Shown here piece after piece: positions 26,579 to 35,897 of a stretch of 64,000 nucleotides of DNA. The notes under the pieces are model-generated. The model was given only the letters and a program-made list of their open reading frames with translations. It did not search any database and was not told the DNA's origin. The position numbers were made by a program, and so were the translations under genes. Origin of the DNA: Pumilibacter intestinalis (lineage in GTDB: Bacteria; Bacillota; Clostridia; Christensenellales; Pumilibacteraceae); contig NZ_CALPCH010000006.1 of assembly GCF_943193005.1 (NCBI RefSeq), forward strand, positions 56,458 to 120,457, written 5' to 3'. Numbering within the stretch: position 1 is the first letter of the stretch; each line of letters opens with the position of its first letter.

Positions 26579-26989
26579 ATGGCAAAGCAAACGGTCAAGG
26601 AACGGCGCACGCTTGTCAAATTCGCCGTACAACGCACGACGCATATTGCAGGAAGCGGCGCGGCGACAACGTGGGAAACAATCGCGGTCAAAATAGGCGA
26701 AGCCGACGACGGCTCGCCTATAATGACCGATTGCTTTTATTGCGAATGGTTGAACGCATACGGGCAAGCGGCGACGCAACAGCAAGCCGACGGCGTTATA
26801 CGCCCCGCCCGCTTGCGCTTGCCGTTCGTAAAAGCACTTTACGACGCGCTCATCACAAAGGACGTGCGAATTTATTTACACGGCAAACGCGACGACGCGC
26901 ATACGTTTTGTCTTGCAGGGGCGGCGGATAACTACCTCGAACAATGCAAAATGATTGAACTACAAGTCAAAAAGTACGAGGGCAAATAA
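26579..26989 (+). CDS. Head closure / head-tail joining-like protein
   Basis: The 136-aa product starts at 26579 after GGAGG and overlaps the next ATG by one base. It is beta-rich in the middle (TTWETIAVKIGEADD). By position it should be the head-completion (stopper) protein; sequence alone does not prove it. Confidence 0.55.
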   Translation: MAKQTVKERRTLVKFAVQRTTHIAGSGAATTWETIAVKIGEADDGSPIMTDCFYCEWLNAYGQAATQQQADGVIRPARLRLPFVKALYDALITKDVRIYLHGKRDDAHTFCLAGAADNYLEQCKMIELQVKKYEGK

Positions 26990-27402
26990 TGAACGTAACG
27001 GCGATAATGCAACAAATACTCGACGAAACCCTTTTACCGTTCGGCGTTTTATCAAACCACTTGCGGCGGGTTGAAGCGGATAATATCGCAAATTCGCAAG
27101 TCAAGGTCAACGGCGACGAGTACGTCGTTTATAAAATCGTATCAAATCGCCCGAAAACATACGGCGACGGCAAAGCAAAGACGCGCCGCGTGTACATCGA
27201 CGTGAATTACTATTACTTGTACGAAAAGACCGACCCACGCTATTCGAGCATTGACGAACGCTTAAAGGCTATCAAACGCGCCGTATTGCAAGACCCGCAT
27301 TTTACGATTGCGAACGACGAAAGCGATATACCCGACAGCAACAACCCGTATCGCGGCGTAAACATCGAATTTGTGTACATCGGGGCGGTTGATTATGGCT
27401 AA
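26989..27402 (+). CDS. Tail-terminator/neck-region protein
   Basis: The 137-aa protein sits between the head-closure and gp10-like genes. It has an alpha/beta pattern (DEYVVYKIVSNRPKTYGDGK, RVYIDVNYYYLY) similar in layout to tail-completion proteins. The overlap with the next ORF shows translational coupling. Assignment rests mostly on order. Confidence 0.55.
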   Translation: MNVTAIMQQILDETLLPFGVLSNHLRRVEADNIANSQVKVNGDEYVVYKIVSNRPKTYGDGKAKTRRVYIDVNYYYLYEKTDPRYSSIDERLKAIKRAVLQDPHFTIANDESDIPDSNNPYRGVNIEFVYIGAVDYG

Positions 27403-27829
27403 TAAAGGAATATCGACGGGACATATTCCGCTCGGCGAATTGCCCGACGCGTTGACGGGACTTTTAACCGATTTTCAACACGCGAATTTTGAAGCAAGGC
27501 AACAGGCGGTACAACGCGGCGCGGAGGTTTTCAAAAGCACGGTCGAAGCCGTAACGCCCCGCGACACGGGCGAAATGGCGCAGTCTTGGCAAATCAAGAC
27601 AAAGTACAAAGACCGCCGCTACGTCGGCAATACGCGCGTTGCAAGCGGCGACGTGCGCCGCAAAACAAAAGACGGCTCGAAAGGCGAAGCGCGAAGCGGA
27701 GTACCGTTGTCAAACGTGCTTGAATATAGCGACAACCCGCACGACGGTTTTATACGCCGATGTTTTGACGAAACCGAGCCGCAAATCTTTGAAGCAATCA
27801 AAAACACCATTAAAAACGGAGGTAAATAA
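27395..27829 (+). CDS. HK97 gp10-like neck protein
   Basis: The 144-aa protein has the gp10 pattern: a helical N-terminus, TPRDTGEMAQSWQIKTK, a beta hairpin VGNTRVASGDV, and LEYSDNPHDGFIRRCFDE near the C-terminus. These proteins help join head and tail in HK97-type siphoviruses. Confidence 0.8.
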   Translation: MANKGISTGHIPLGELPDALTGLLTDFQHANFEARQQAVQRGAEVFKSTVEAVTPRDTGEMAQSWQIKTKYKDRRYVGNTRVASGDVRRKTKDGSKGEARSGVPLSNVLEYSDNPHDGFIRRCFDETEPQIFEAIKNTIKNGGK

Positions 27830-27831
27830 CA

Positions 27832-28470
27832 ATGACAAACACAAACGCGGCGGCTACGCCCGCGCAAAATCTTATTCGTTTTAATATCCGCAACGCGAAG
27901 TACGCCTTCCCCACGCCCGACGGCGGTTGGGGCGACTTTGTGTCTATGGGTACGTCGACGAAAATGGCACTTGAAACCGACTCGTCCGAAAAGGAAGTTT
28001 ACGGCGACGGCGAGTGCATTATCCACTACGTCAACGAAAAAGGCAAGACGGGAACGCTCACGCAAAACAACATTTGCAACGCTTACGAAATCGCGTGCGG
28101 GCGTAAAATCTTGCTTGAAAACGGGCTTGCCGACATCAAGCCGACCAAAAACACGCCGCACGTCGTTTATTTTGAAATATGCGAAATGGACGGCGACAAC
28201 GAAATATCGGTCGCAAAATGTATGTTGTACGGCGTAACGTCCACCCGCCCGTCGGAAAGTTACGACCAAAACAACGGCGAAATCAACGAGTCCTCGTTCG
28301 ATACCCCGCTCAAAATCAAGGGTATCAAGGTACTTGCGGCGGACGGCAAGGTTTACGTCGACGAAAAAGGCAACAACCGCCTCGTATGGCAGTTGACGAA
28401 AACGCCCGATATGGAAGGTTACGCGGACTTCGGCAGTACGGTCGTTGTGCCGAAAATGAAAGCGGCATAA
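27832..28470 (+). CDS. Major tail protein
   Basis: The 212-aa beta-rich protein (ETDSSEKEVYGDGECIIHYV, KTGTLTQNNICNAY, ITNARPSE-like VTSTRPSESYDQNNGE) matches the tail-tube proteins of HK97/phi13-like siphoviruses. It is placed directly upstream of the chaperone and tape-measure genes, as expected. Confidence 0.85.
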   Translation: MTNTNAAATPAQNLIRFNIRNAKYAFPTPDGGWGDFVSMGTSTKMALETDSSEKEVYGDGECIIHYVNEKGKTGTLTQNNICNAYEIACGRKILLENGLADIKPTKNTPHVVYFEICEMDGDNEISVAKCMLYGVTSTRPSESYDQNNGEINESSFDTPLKIKGIKVLAADGKVYVDEKGNNRLVWQLTKTPDMEGYADFGSTVVVPKMKAA

Positions 28471-28484
28471 CCGGAGGCGGCAAT

Positions 28485-28877
28485 ATGATAAATACCACTT
28501 TACCCGTGTTTGAAACCACGCTCGACGAAACGAAGGGCGAACTTATCCATAAAACGCGCGACATCAAGGTGCAAATCGACGTATCGCTTTTTGCCGAGAA
28601 GCGTTGGGAAGAGAACTTCCCCGCAAACGCGAAAAACGAAACGCTTTTTGCATACGTCGAGCGTATCGGCGACAAGGGCGCGAAAAACCCCGCTTACCTT
28701 ATGTCGAACTTAAAGGCGGTTTATTGCTTTATCGTAAGCGACGAAATCGCCGACTTCGGCGCGTTTTTGCGCCTTTTCGATATATCGGGCGGCGAGTGCT
28801 TTACGCGACTTTTAGACAAGATAAAGTTTGTTTTTGAAATCGCGTTAAAGGCGGCGGCAAGCGCAAAAAACTCATAG
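28485..28877 (+). CDS. Tail assembly chaperone, short form (gpG-like)
   Basis: The 130-aa product starts at 28485 after GGAGGCGG. It lies between the tail-tube and tape-measure genes and is helical at its end (LLDKIKFVFEIALKAAA). The last codons include A AAA AAC in the slippery register (28865-28871), two codons before the stop, which yields a second, longer product by -1 frameshift. Confidence 0.8.
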   Translation: MINTTLPVFETTLDETKGELIHKTRDIKVQIDVSLFAEKRWEENFPANAKNETLFAYVERIGDKGAKNPAYLMSNLKAVYCFIVSDEIADFGAFLRLFDISGGECFTRLLDKIKFVFEIALKAAASAKNS

Positions 28878-29185
28878 AGCACGGTCAAGAATATACGCGG
28901 CTATCGGGAATATACGCGAAATTAAACCCGCGCCCCGAAGCCGCAAAACCCTTGACCGTGCCGCGATACATAACCATTGCGCAAAAGTGTGTCGAGCATA
29001 GAATACCCGACGCAATTATCACAAATTCACATTTTAACGACCTTTACGTTTTGATTATGTCGATTGATATTGCGAACTTAAAACACGCGATAGAACAAGC
29101 GCAGAAATCGAAAAGTAAAAACGGCAACCGCGTTGTGCGCGATGTATCGGCGGCGGAAGCGGTCAAATTCTTAAAAGGAGGCTAA
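28485..29185 (+). CDS. Tail assembly chaperone, -1 frameshift product (gpGT-like)
   Basis: The heptamer AAAAAAC (28865-28871) is in the exact X XXY YYZ register of the short form. After a -1 slip, the frame reads KKLIEHGQEYTRLSGIYAKL and continues without stop to 29185, ending KFLKGG. The downstream part has no good start of its own, as expected for the T domain. In lambda and many tailed phages the G and GT ratio guides tape-measure packing. Confidence 0.8.
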
Positions 29186-29189
29186 CACT

Positions 29190-31352
29190 ATGGCGGACAA
29201 TATTCGCGGCTTAACGGTTGAAATCGGCGCGGACGCGTCGACGTTTAACAAAGAATTGAAAAACGCACGGAACGAAGCGAAAGCGACGAAAACCGAATTA
29301 GACGCCTTGCAAAAAAGCCTCGAATTAAAGTTTGACGCGGATAAATTCGCGCGGGCGCAAAAGGTCGCTCAACAGGCAATCGACCAAACGGCGGCGACGG
29401 CGGACTTGTTGCGCCGCCGTTTGGCGTACTTGGAAGAGTCGGGAAACATCGACACCGACGCATACCGCAAATTGCAAGCTGAACTCGCAAAAACCGAATT
29501 GCAAGGACAGCAGTTGCAACAGCAACTCGAAAAAATAAACTCTATCAAGTTTACGCAACTCGGTAATCAAGTATCGAAAGTCGGCGGCGCAATTACGGGC
29601 GTCGGGCAAGCGTTGACTCCCCTATCCACACTCGCGGCGGCGGGCGTTACCGCTCTCGGCGGCTTAAACGTCGCGGCGGCAAGCGCGGGCGCGGCGGTCG
29701 ACGACCTTGCTTTACGGCTCGGCATATCCGCCGAAAAAGTACAAGAATATCAATACATAACGGCGCAATGCGGGGTCGAGTGGAGCGTCTTTGAAAAAGC
29801 AATGATAAAAGCCCGCGCCGCAATGCTTGACTTGTCGACGGGTACAATGAACGCCGCGTCGCAAGCGTTACAATCGCTCGGCTTAAACATCGCCGAATTT
29901 GAAAGCAAAGAGGCGATGTTTGACGGCATTATCGACGCTTTATCGAATATGCAGGACAAAACCTTGCAAGCGGCATACGCAAACGAGATTTTCGGCGACA
30001 AGGTCGCAAATCAAATGTTGCCGTATCTTAACGCAGGGACGGACGCAATCGCGCAATTTAGGGGCGAATTTGAACAAATCGGCTATTTATCGAACGAACA
30101 GGTCGCCGCGCTTGCAACGCTTGACGACACGTTTTTTTTGCTGAAGGAGTCGATTAAAAACGTCGGCTTGCAAATTGGGACAGCCCTTGCGCCGCTTATG
30201 CAACGGCTCGCCGAAAACATACAAACAAACTTGATACCGAAATTACAACGGCTTGCGGAGTGGTTTAACGGTTTATCGGTCGCGCAACAATCTTTTGCGT
30301 TAAAGGCAATGCTCGTCGTCGCCGCCCTTGCGCCGCTGACGCTCGGTATCGGTAAACTTATCGGCGCGGTCGGCAACATCATAAAGATATTGCCCGCACT
30401 ACAAGCGCAATTAACCGCGCTTGCGGCTAACCCGATAATTTTGATTATCGCGGCAATCGTCGCAATACTTGTCATTTTGTACAACCATTGCGAAGCATTC
30501 CGCGAAGCGATAAACAACCTTGTATCGGTTATCGGTCAAGCGTTGAAGCCCGCGCTCGACGCGGTAATGCAAGTGCTTGACCTCGCAATGCAAATCATAC
30601 AACCGATAATCGACCTTGTCGGCGGTATCTTGGCGGTCGTCGTCAATCTTGTATCGGAGGCGTTGCAACCGTTCGTCGAAATCATACAAATGATTTTCGG
30701 CTTGTTACAACCGCTTTTCGATATGCTCGGTATGGCGGTCGATATGTTTTTAATGCCGATACAAATTGCTATATCGGCGTTATTTAGCGTATTACAACCG
30801 CTTTTAAGCGTCGCGCTTATCCCGATTAAACTTTGTTTACAGGCGTTGCAAGTGCCGTTAAAAGTGCTTGGCACGTTGCTCGGTTGGCTTACGCCGCTTT
30901 TTTCGCTTTTCGGCAAAGTTGTTACGACGATATTTAACGGCGTTGTAAAAGTAATCAACTTTGTACTCGGTTTTATCGAGGACGCAATCAATTTTGTAAT
31001 CGGCATTATAAACGGGCTTATCGACGGCGTAAACGGTGCGCTCGGTTGGCTTGGCGTACACATCGACCGCATTGCCGAAGTAAAGTTACGCATTGATACA
31101 AGCGACATCGAGGATATGGACGACGTAAACGCTATTATCGACAGCACCCCGCCCGACACGTCAAACGTGGGCGGCGGCGGTACGGTTTACGACGGCGGAA
31201 GCGGCGGCACATACGGCGATACTTACAACTACGACAACTCCACCACGAACAAAACGCAGAATATACAAGTCGTTATACAAAACTATGCCGCCGAAGTCGA
31301 CACCGACGCGCTTGTACGCGACATCAACATTAAACTTGCGGAGGCGATGTAA
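29190..31352 (+). CDS. Tail tape-measure protein
   Basis: The 720-aa protein has a typical start (LTVEIGADASTFNKELKNAR), a long charged coiled-coil, small-residue stretches (GGAITGVGQALTPLSTLA) and a run of hydrophobic segments (about residues 395-620, e.g. PIILIIAAIVAILVILY) that can cross the host membrane. It sets tail length and helps DNA pass during infection. It follows the chaperone gene directly. Confidence 0.9.
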   Translation: MADNIRGLTVEIGADASTFNKELKNARNEAKATKTELDALQKSLELKFDADKFARAQKVAQQAIDQTAATADLLRRRLAYLEESGNIDTDAYRKLQAELAKTELQGQQLQQQLEKINSIKFTQLGNQVSKVGGAITGVGQALTPLSTLAAAGVTALGGLNVAAASAGAAVDDLALRLGISAEKVQEYQYITAQCGVEWSVFEKAMIKARAAMLDLSTGTMNAASQALQSLGLNIAEFESKEAMFDGIIDALSNMQDKTLQAAYANEIFGDKVANQMLPYLNAGTDAIAQFRGEFEQIGYLSNEQVAALATLDDTFFLLKESIKNVGLQIGTALAPLMQRLAENIQTNLIPKLQRLAEWFNGLSVAQQSFALKAMLVVAALAPLTLGIGKLIGAVGNIIKILPALQAQLTALAANPIILIIAAIVAILVILYNHCEAFREAINNLVSVIGQALKPALDAVMQVLDLAMQIIQPIIDLVGGILAVVVNLVSEALQPFVEIIQMIFGLLQPLFDMLGMAVDMFLMPIQIAISALFSVLQPLLSVALIPIKLCLQALQVPLKVLGTLLGWLTPLFSLFGKVVTTIFNGVVKVINFVLGFIEDAINFVIGIINGLIDGVNGALGWLGVHIDRIAEVKLRIDTSDIEDMDDVNAIIDSTPPDTSNVGGGGTVYDGGSGGTYGDTYNYDNSTTNKTQNIQVVIQNYAAEVDTDALVRDINIKLAEAM

Positions 31353-32209
31353 TGCGTAAATTTATTTTGCACACCTACGACAAATCGAAATCGTTTGACT
31401 TGAATACCGAAACCGCGCTTGCCGCCGAGCCGCAAGGACTCGGCAACAAATTCTCGCTATCGTACAAAGAAAGCGAAAAAGGCAAGCATTTAACGAACGT
31501 AAAACCCGACTTTGAACAAATACAATTAACCGTATATTTTAACGCCGACGGCTCGAACGGTTACGGCAATTATAAAAGTTTGTTGTTATTCTTTGCGGAG
31601 TGCGGTACATCGCCGTTTTTGTTTGAATACAACGACGGAATTACCGACAAATTTTGCGAAGTGGTATTGAACACGATACCGAAGTCGGAAATCGACGCGG
31701 AGGGCATTTTTGCCGAAACGCTTGTATTTGACCGTCAAACGTATTGGTACGAACGCGTCGAACAATCTTTTGCGTTGAAGCGCACAGACGCGGCAAATAC
31801 TGCCTTCCCCTTGCACTTCCCTTTTGGTTTTGCGGGTATGGTTTTCAAAAACAAATACAAGGTATCAAACCCGTTTTTTGTGGACGCGCCTATCGTCATA
31901 AAAATTACGGGCGACATCGCCGCAAATATCCGCCTTTACTTGGCGGATATGAACGACCGCGTCGTTGCCGAAATAGCGTTATCGACGAACAACACCGACG
32001 GCACGGAAATTTTGATTGACCCCACTACTAAAAAAATAACCGTTACAGACACCGACAGCGGCGCAACGTCGAACGGTTACGGGCTTACCGATAAAACAAA
32101 GCAATCGTTTTTATACTTGCCGCAGGGCGAGTATTACATCGGCTCGAATATGACGGCGGACGACGACGGCACAATCGAAATGTCGATAAAGCGTTATTTA
32201 TTCGATTAA
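31352..32209 (+). CDS. Distal tail protein (Dit-like)
   Basis: The 285-aa protein begins RKFILHTYDKSKSFDLNTE and has EPQGLGNKFSLSY and QIQLTVYFNADG, the pattern of siphoviral Dit proteins that form the hub between tail tube and tip. The start overlaps the tape-measure stop. Position between tape measure and baseplate protein supports the assignment. Confidence 0.8.
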   Translation: MRKFILHTYDKSKSFDLNTETALAAEPQGLGNKFSLSYKESEKGKHLTNVKPDFEQIQLTVYFNADGSNGYGNYKSLLLFFAECGTSPFLFEYNDGITDKFCEVVLNTIPKSEIDAEGIFAETLVFDRQTYWYERVEQSFALKRTDAANTAFPLHFPFGFAGMVFKNKYKVSNPFFVDAPIVIKITGDIAANIRLYLADMNDRVVAEIALSTNNTDGTEILIDPTTKKITVTDTDSGATSNGYGLTDKTKQSFLYLPQGEYYIGSNMTADDDGTIEMSIKRYLFD

Positions 32210-32221
32210 GGGGGCGGCGGC

Positions 32222-33400
32222 GTGTATATAGCAATTTACGACGAAAACAAACGGCATATAACGAACGTCGACAACGCGACGTATGACTTGACGACGCGCG
32301 TTTACGATAATGACTCTTTTACCGCCGAAGGCGTGAACGACGAGGACGTGAACGACGCAAAAATCGTTGTTTTGAACGACGACGCGGGCAATTATCAATA
32401 CGCTTGTTTTGCCGACGAAGTTACCCCCGAAAACAACAAACGCAAGGTAAAAGGACTCGACTTCAAAACTTTGTGGGACACCGAAATATTGCTTGATTTT
32501 ACCGCCGACGGCAGTTTTGACGCGCGGTTATCGAAAATCTTTGAAAAGGTAAAAGCGGCGGTATTTAACGGCGCGGACGCGGCAACGCGTTTGATACCAG
32601 TCGACGTGATTATTCCGACCGACAATACCGATACGACCGATACATACGGCAGTTTGCAAGGAACGTATCAACTCGTAAACGCGTACAAGTTTTTGAAATG
32701 CTACTTGAAATATTACGAGTACAACATCGAAAGCAAGTACAACGTCGCGGCGGGCAAAATCGTTTTTACGTTCGTTAAGTGCAACGACCGCGTAACAATC
32801 AATTTAAGCGACTTTATACACGAGTTGACAACTACATCGACCGCAACAAACAAAGCGGTTGCAACTATCAAATACAAGGTTGACACGCCCGAAACGGACG
32901 CGGACGGCAACATCGTTTACACCACCACGCAAAAGACCGACGAAAACGGCAACCCCGTATTTAACGACGACGGCTCGCCCGTATATATCCCGAAATATAA
33001 ACCCCGCCCGTCCACCCTTGCGACCGTGTATTATTACCGAACGAAAAACAACGATATTGTACAGGCGGACGCAAGCGGCAACATCGCGGGCAGATTATAC
33101 CCCGTAAAGGCGAAATATTACGAGTCCGAGTATTTAGCCGACGCGCAGTTTAACGCCGTCAACGAACTTGCAAACGCCCGATACGTCGATAATATCATAA
33201 TCGACAATAACGCCGTAATCGACCCGCTCGATTTTTCGGGCTATCGGCTATATACGAAGGTTGCGCTATACTACGACGGCAAACTTTACAAGACGCTCCC
33301 CATAAGCGAAAAAATAACGACGCTAAACGGAAGCGGCAAAAGCACCAAAATTAAACTCGGTTTTAAGAAAATACTTTTGACCGAAATAATCAAAGCATAG
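32222..33400 (+). CDS. Tail tip/baseplate hub protein (Tal-like)
   Basis: The 392-aa product starts with GTG at 32222. It has an N-terminal barrel-like part (RVYDNDSFTAEGVN, KVKGLDFKTLWDTEILL) typical of gp27/Tal hub proteins, followed by a beta-rich domain with an acidic insertion. It would close the tail tube and connect the receptor-binding parts. No peptidase or lysin motif was recognised in it. Confidence 0.7.
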   Translation: MYIAIYDENKRHITNVDNATYDLTTRVYDNDSFTAEGVNDEDVNDAKIVVLNDDAGNYQYACFADEVTPENNKRKVKGLDFKTLWDTEILLDFTADGSFDARLSKIFEKVKAAVFNGADAATRLIPVDVIIPTDNTDTTDTYGSLQGTYQLVNAYKFLKCYLKYYEYNIESKYNVAAGKIVFTFVKCNDRVTINLSDFIHELTTTSTATNKAVATIKYKVDTPETDADGNIVYTTTQKTDENGNPVFNDDGSPVYIPKYKPRPSTLATVYYYRTKNNDIVQADASGNIAGRLYPVKAKYYESEYLADAQFNAVNELANARYVDNIIIDNNAVIDPLDFSGYRLYTKVALYYDGKLYKTLPISEKITTLNGSGKSTKIKLGFKKILLTEIIKA

Positions 33401-33410
33401 GAGGCAAGCA

Positions 33411-34508
33411 ATGATAAAACCCGTTACTTTTCAAGGGCAAAGCAATTTTAACGCGAATTTATACGCGCTCGAAGTAAAATCGCGCTTTATCGACCAAAAC
33501 AACGCGCACGGCTATTATTTGAATTACGGCGACGAACTCGCCGCAAGCGTCGTCGGCGGCAATCAAATTCAAGTCGGGACGGGCGCGTTTGTGGTTTGTG
33601 CGCGTATGGCGGAAATTACCGCGCCCGAAATCTTGCGCCCGCAAATTTTCGACACGTTCAAGGGTTACGTCGTCGCCCGTATCGAAACGTACCACCCCGC
33701 CGACGAATTGAACGTAACGCTCATTGCGAAAGTGCAAACGTCTTGGGAAGCCTTAAACCGCGAACTCGAACAAAACGACGTTTACGCGGCGGAAGCGGAC
33801 AACGTAAATACGGCATACGAACTCCCGATATATTCCTTTGAAATATCGGGGACGCAAATCGTAAATTTAACGCGCTTGATAAAACCCGTTTGCGATTATG
33901 CCACAATGAAGGCAATCGTCGACAATGCGCTTGCAACCGCAAAAAACGCCGTTACAACGGCAAATAACGCGGTTGATACATCGAACGACGCACGCACCAA
34001 AGCGGCGGCGGCAGTTACCACAGCAAACGGCGCAAACACAAAGTCCGATAATGCGGTATCGACGGCAAATGCGGCAAAGACAAACGCCGATAATGCGCTT
34101 GCAACCGCAAACGGACTTGACGCGCAAATCAAGTCGGCAAACGATACGGCGGCGGACGCAGTCGATACGGCAGACGCGGCGGCGGAAACAGCAACCGCCG
34201 CAAGCGACAAGGTCGCCGAACTTGAAACGCAAATTGCCGAAAAGCAAGGCACGAAGGTTACACTTAACGGCGAGCCGCAAGCGACATACCCCGCCGACGA
34301 CCTTGTACATAGCGGCGACAAAATCGCAAAAGCCGCGCACGCGGACACCGCCGCAACCGCAACCGAAGCGGAAGCGGCAAAAACCGTTATTTACGCGGCG
34401 CAGGCGGCGGAAGCGGAAAAAGCCGTCGGATATACGCGCGGCGGCGAAATCGACAAAGTATTCAAAAAAATATTTGCGGAAATATCCGCCCTTAAAGGAG
34501 GCAATTAA
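33411..34508 (+). CDS. Tail fibre/baseplate protein with coiled-coil repeats
   Basis: The 365-aa protein has a globular N-terminal half (about 1-165) and a long repetitive Ala/Asn/Thr region (about 168-270) with repeated TANNAV, TANGA and TANAAK units, the mark of trimeric fibre coiled coils. The C-terminus (GGEIDKVFKKIFAEISALKG) is another helix. It lies just before the DGR target gene and likely holds that receptor-binding tip on the tail. Confidence 0.7.
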   Translation: MIKPVTFQGQSNFNANLYALEVKSRFIDQNNAHGYYLNYGDELAASVVGGNQIQVGTGAFVVCARMAEITAPEILRPQIFDTFKGYVVARIETYHPADELNVTLIAKVQTSWEALNRELEQNDVYAAEADNVNTAYELPIYSFEISGTQIVNLTRLIKPVCDYATMKAIVDNALATAKNAVTTANNAVDTSNDARTKAAAAVTTANGANTKSDNAVSTANAAKTNADNALATANGLDAQIKSANDTAADAVDTADAAAETATAASDKVAELETQIAEKQGTKVTLNGEPQATYPADDLVHSGDKIAKAAHADTAATATEAEAAKTVIYAAQAAEAEKAVGYTRGGEIDKVFKKIFAEISALKGGN

Positions 34509-34511
34509 ACA

Positions 34512-35576
34512 ATGTTAAACTTTGAAAAAGCGAAAATTTACGGCGTTGATAAAGTCGGGTCGTCTAACCCCTCCGCCCTTATCCGCACAGACGACGCGGT
34601 CGGGTTAAACGTAACGGTTGGCACGACCGATATTACGTCCGACTTCGACCGTTGTTATCCGTATTGCGATATGCAGGAAGTAACGGACGCGGCGGGCAAC
34701 GTATTTATCAAGATACCGAAATTTTACGCGAAAATCACGCCGAACGCCGACGGCACGTTTAAGCACCAAATATCGGGTGTGCGGTACGACGGTTTTTCAA
34801 CCCTTTTCGTCGACGGCGAAGGCAACGAACTTGATTATATCCTTGTCGGCAAGTACGAAGCGAGCGGCAATTCGTCCCGCGCCTACTCCAAAACGGGCGC
34901 GACCGTGCTTGTAAACATCACTTGCGACGCGCTCCGTACCGCTTGCAAAGCGAACGGCGACGGCTATCAACAGTACGATTTTTTGATTGACTTGATAATC
35001 AAAGAATTATGGCTCGTTGAAATGAAAACGACGAACTCGCAAAGCATTATGTACGGATATGCAAACGGCAATTCGGCGGCGGTTGCAACAGGCAGAACGG
35101 ACGCGGTCAAAACGCCGTCGGGGTCGGAGGTTAGTAACACCGACGGAAAACACGCTTGCAAATATCGCGGTATCGAGAATTTATGGGGCAATACTTATAC
35201 TTGGTGCGACGGTATATCGTTTGGCGGCGACAACAGTTACAAAGAAAAAATATTTGTTTGCACCGACCCGAAATCTTACGCGGCGGGCAAAATCACGTCG
35301 CCGTATGTTTATCACGGAAACCGCACGTCGGGCGGCTACATAAAAAAGGTCGCTCCGCTTAACCGAAACCCGCTTATACAGTACGCCGCCGAAACGAGCG
35401 GCGGAAGCGCAACAACGTATTTTTGCGACTACTCGAACTCGGGCGGCTCGGTGCTGTACGTTGGCGGTGATTGGCTCAGCGGCACGAGCGCGGGTTTGTG
35501 GTCTTGGGACGGTGGTTATTCGCCGTCGAGCGCGTACGCGTTCATCGGGGGTCGCCTTTGCAAAAAGCCTCTTTAA
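34512..35576 (+). CDS. DGR variable protein (C-type lectin-like receptor-binding tip)
   Basis: The 354-aa protein ends in a C-type-lectin/FGE-like domain: KYRGIENLWGNTYTWCDG, a Gly/Asn-rich region, then the variable repeat (codons 308-350) ending IGGRL. Eleven codons in the variable core differ from the template (residues 320, 322, 323, 326, 331, 333, 335, 340, 341, 342, 344), and ten of the eleven are Asn codons in the template. The conserved Trp/Gly/Ser residues between them would keep the fold while the ligand surface varies. It sits at the end of the tail genes, so it most likely binds the host receptor. Confidence 0.92.
   Translation: MLNFEKAKIYGVDKVGSSNPSALIRTDDAVGLNVTVGTTDITSDFDRCYPYCDMQEVTDAAGNVFIKIPKFYAKITPNADGTFKHQISGVRYDGFSTLFVDGEGNELDYILVGKYEASGNSSRAYSKTGATVLVNITCDALRTACKANGDGYQQYDFLIDLIIKELWLVEMKTTNSQSIMYGYANGNSAAVATGRTDAVKTPSGSEVSNTDGKHACKYRGIENLWGNTYTWCDGISFGGDNSYKEKIFVCTDPKSYAAGKITSPYVYHGNRTSGGYIKKVAPLNRNPLIQYAAETSGGSATTYFCDYSNSGGSVLYVGGDWLSGTSAGLWSWDGGYSPSSAYAFIGGRLCKKPL
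35432..35561 (+). repeat. DGR variable repeat (VR)
   Basis: It aligns without gaps to the template repeat at +226 bp. In the 124-bp core (35432-35555) there are 15 substitutions, each opposite a template adenine. Three more, also opposite adenines, follow at 35556, 35560 and 35561. There are no differences opposite G, C or T. The 3' end TCGGGGGTCGC is adenine-free and unchanged, as expected for the start point of mutagenic homing. Confidence 0.97.
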
Positions 35577-35584
35577 GGGGGTTT

Positions 35585-35608
35585 GTTAAGGGGGACTCCC
35601 CCCTTAAC
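35585..35608 (+). other. DGR target hairpin after the variable repeat
   Basis: GTTAAGGGGG (35585-35594) and CCCCCTTAAC (35599-35608) form a perfect 10-bp stem with a 4-nt loop, 24-30 bp after the end of VR. Experimentally studied DGRs have a similar GC-rich, tetraloop hairpin or cruciform next to VR that promotes retargeting. There is no T run, so it is a poor terminator. Confidence 0.75.
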
Positions 35609-35657
35609 GTATAAATCAATTTAACCGAATAATAAAGGGCAGTCGGCACACTCCCCG

Positions 35658-35787
35658 CTCGAACTCGGGCGGCTCGGTGCTGTACGTTGGCGGTAATTGG
35701 AACAACGGCACGAACGCGGGTTTGTGGAATTGGAACGGTAATTATTCGCCGTCGAACACGAACGCGAACATCGGGGGTCGCATTTAA
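35658..35787 (+). repeat. DGR template repeat (TR)
   Basis: The template lies between the target gene and the RT. It reads in the same frame as NWNNGTNAGLWNWNGNYSPS, rich in AAC/AAT codons at exactly the sites that vary in the target. The core contains 27 adenines, of which 15 are changed in VR. The surrounding 35577-35897 non-coding region should be transcribed as the template RNA; no promoter was recognised in it. Confidence 0.97.
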
Positions 35788-35897
35788 TCTTGATATATTC
35801 GCTTAAAGCGCGGACAGTCCTTGCCACTTGGCAAAAAACACTCCACAAAGAGGGCGGTTTAGTAAAGAATTGAACGACCGCAAGGAGATTAAAGGAA

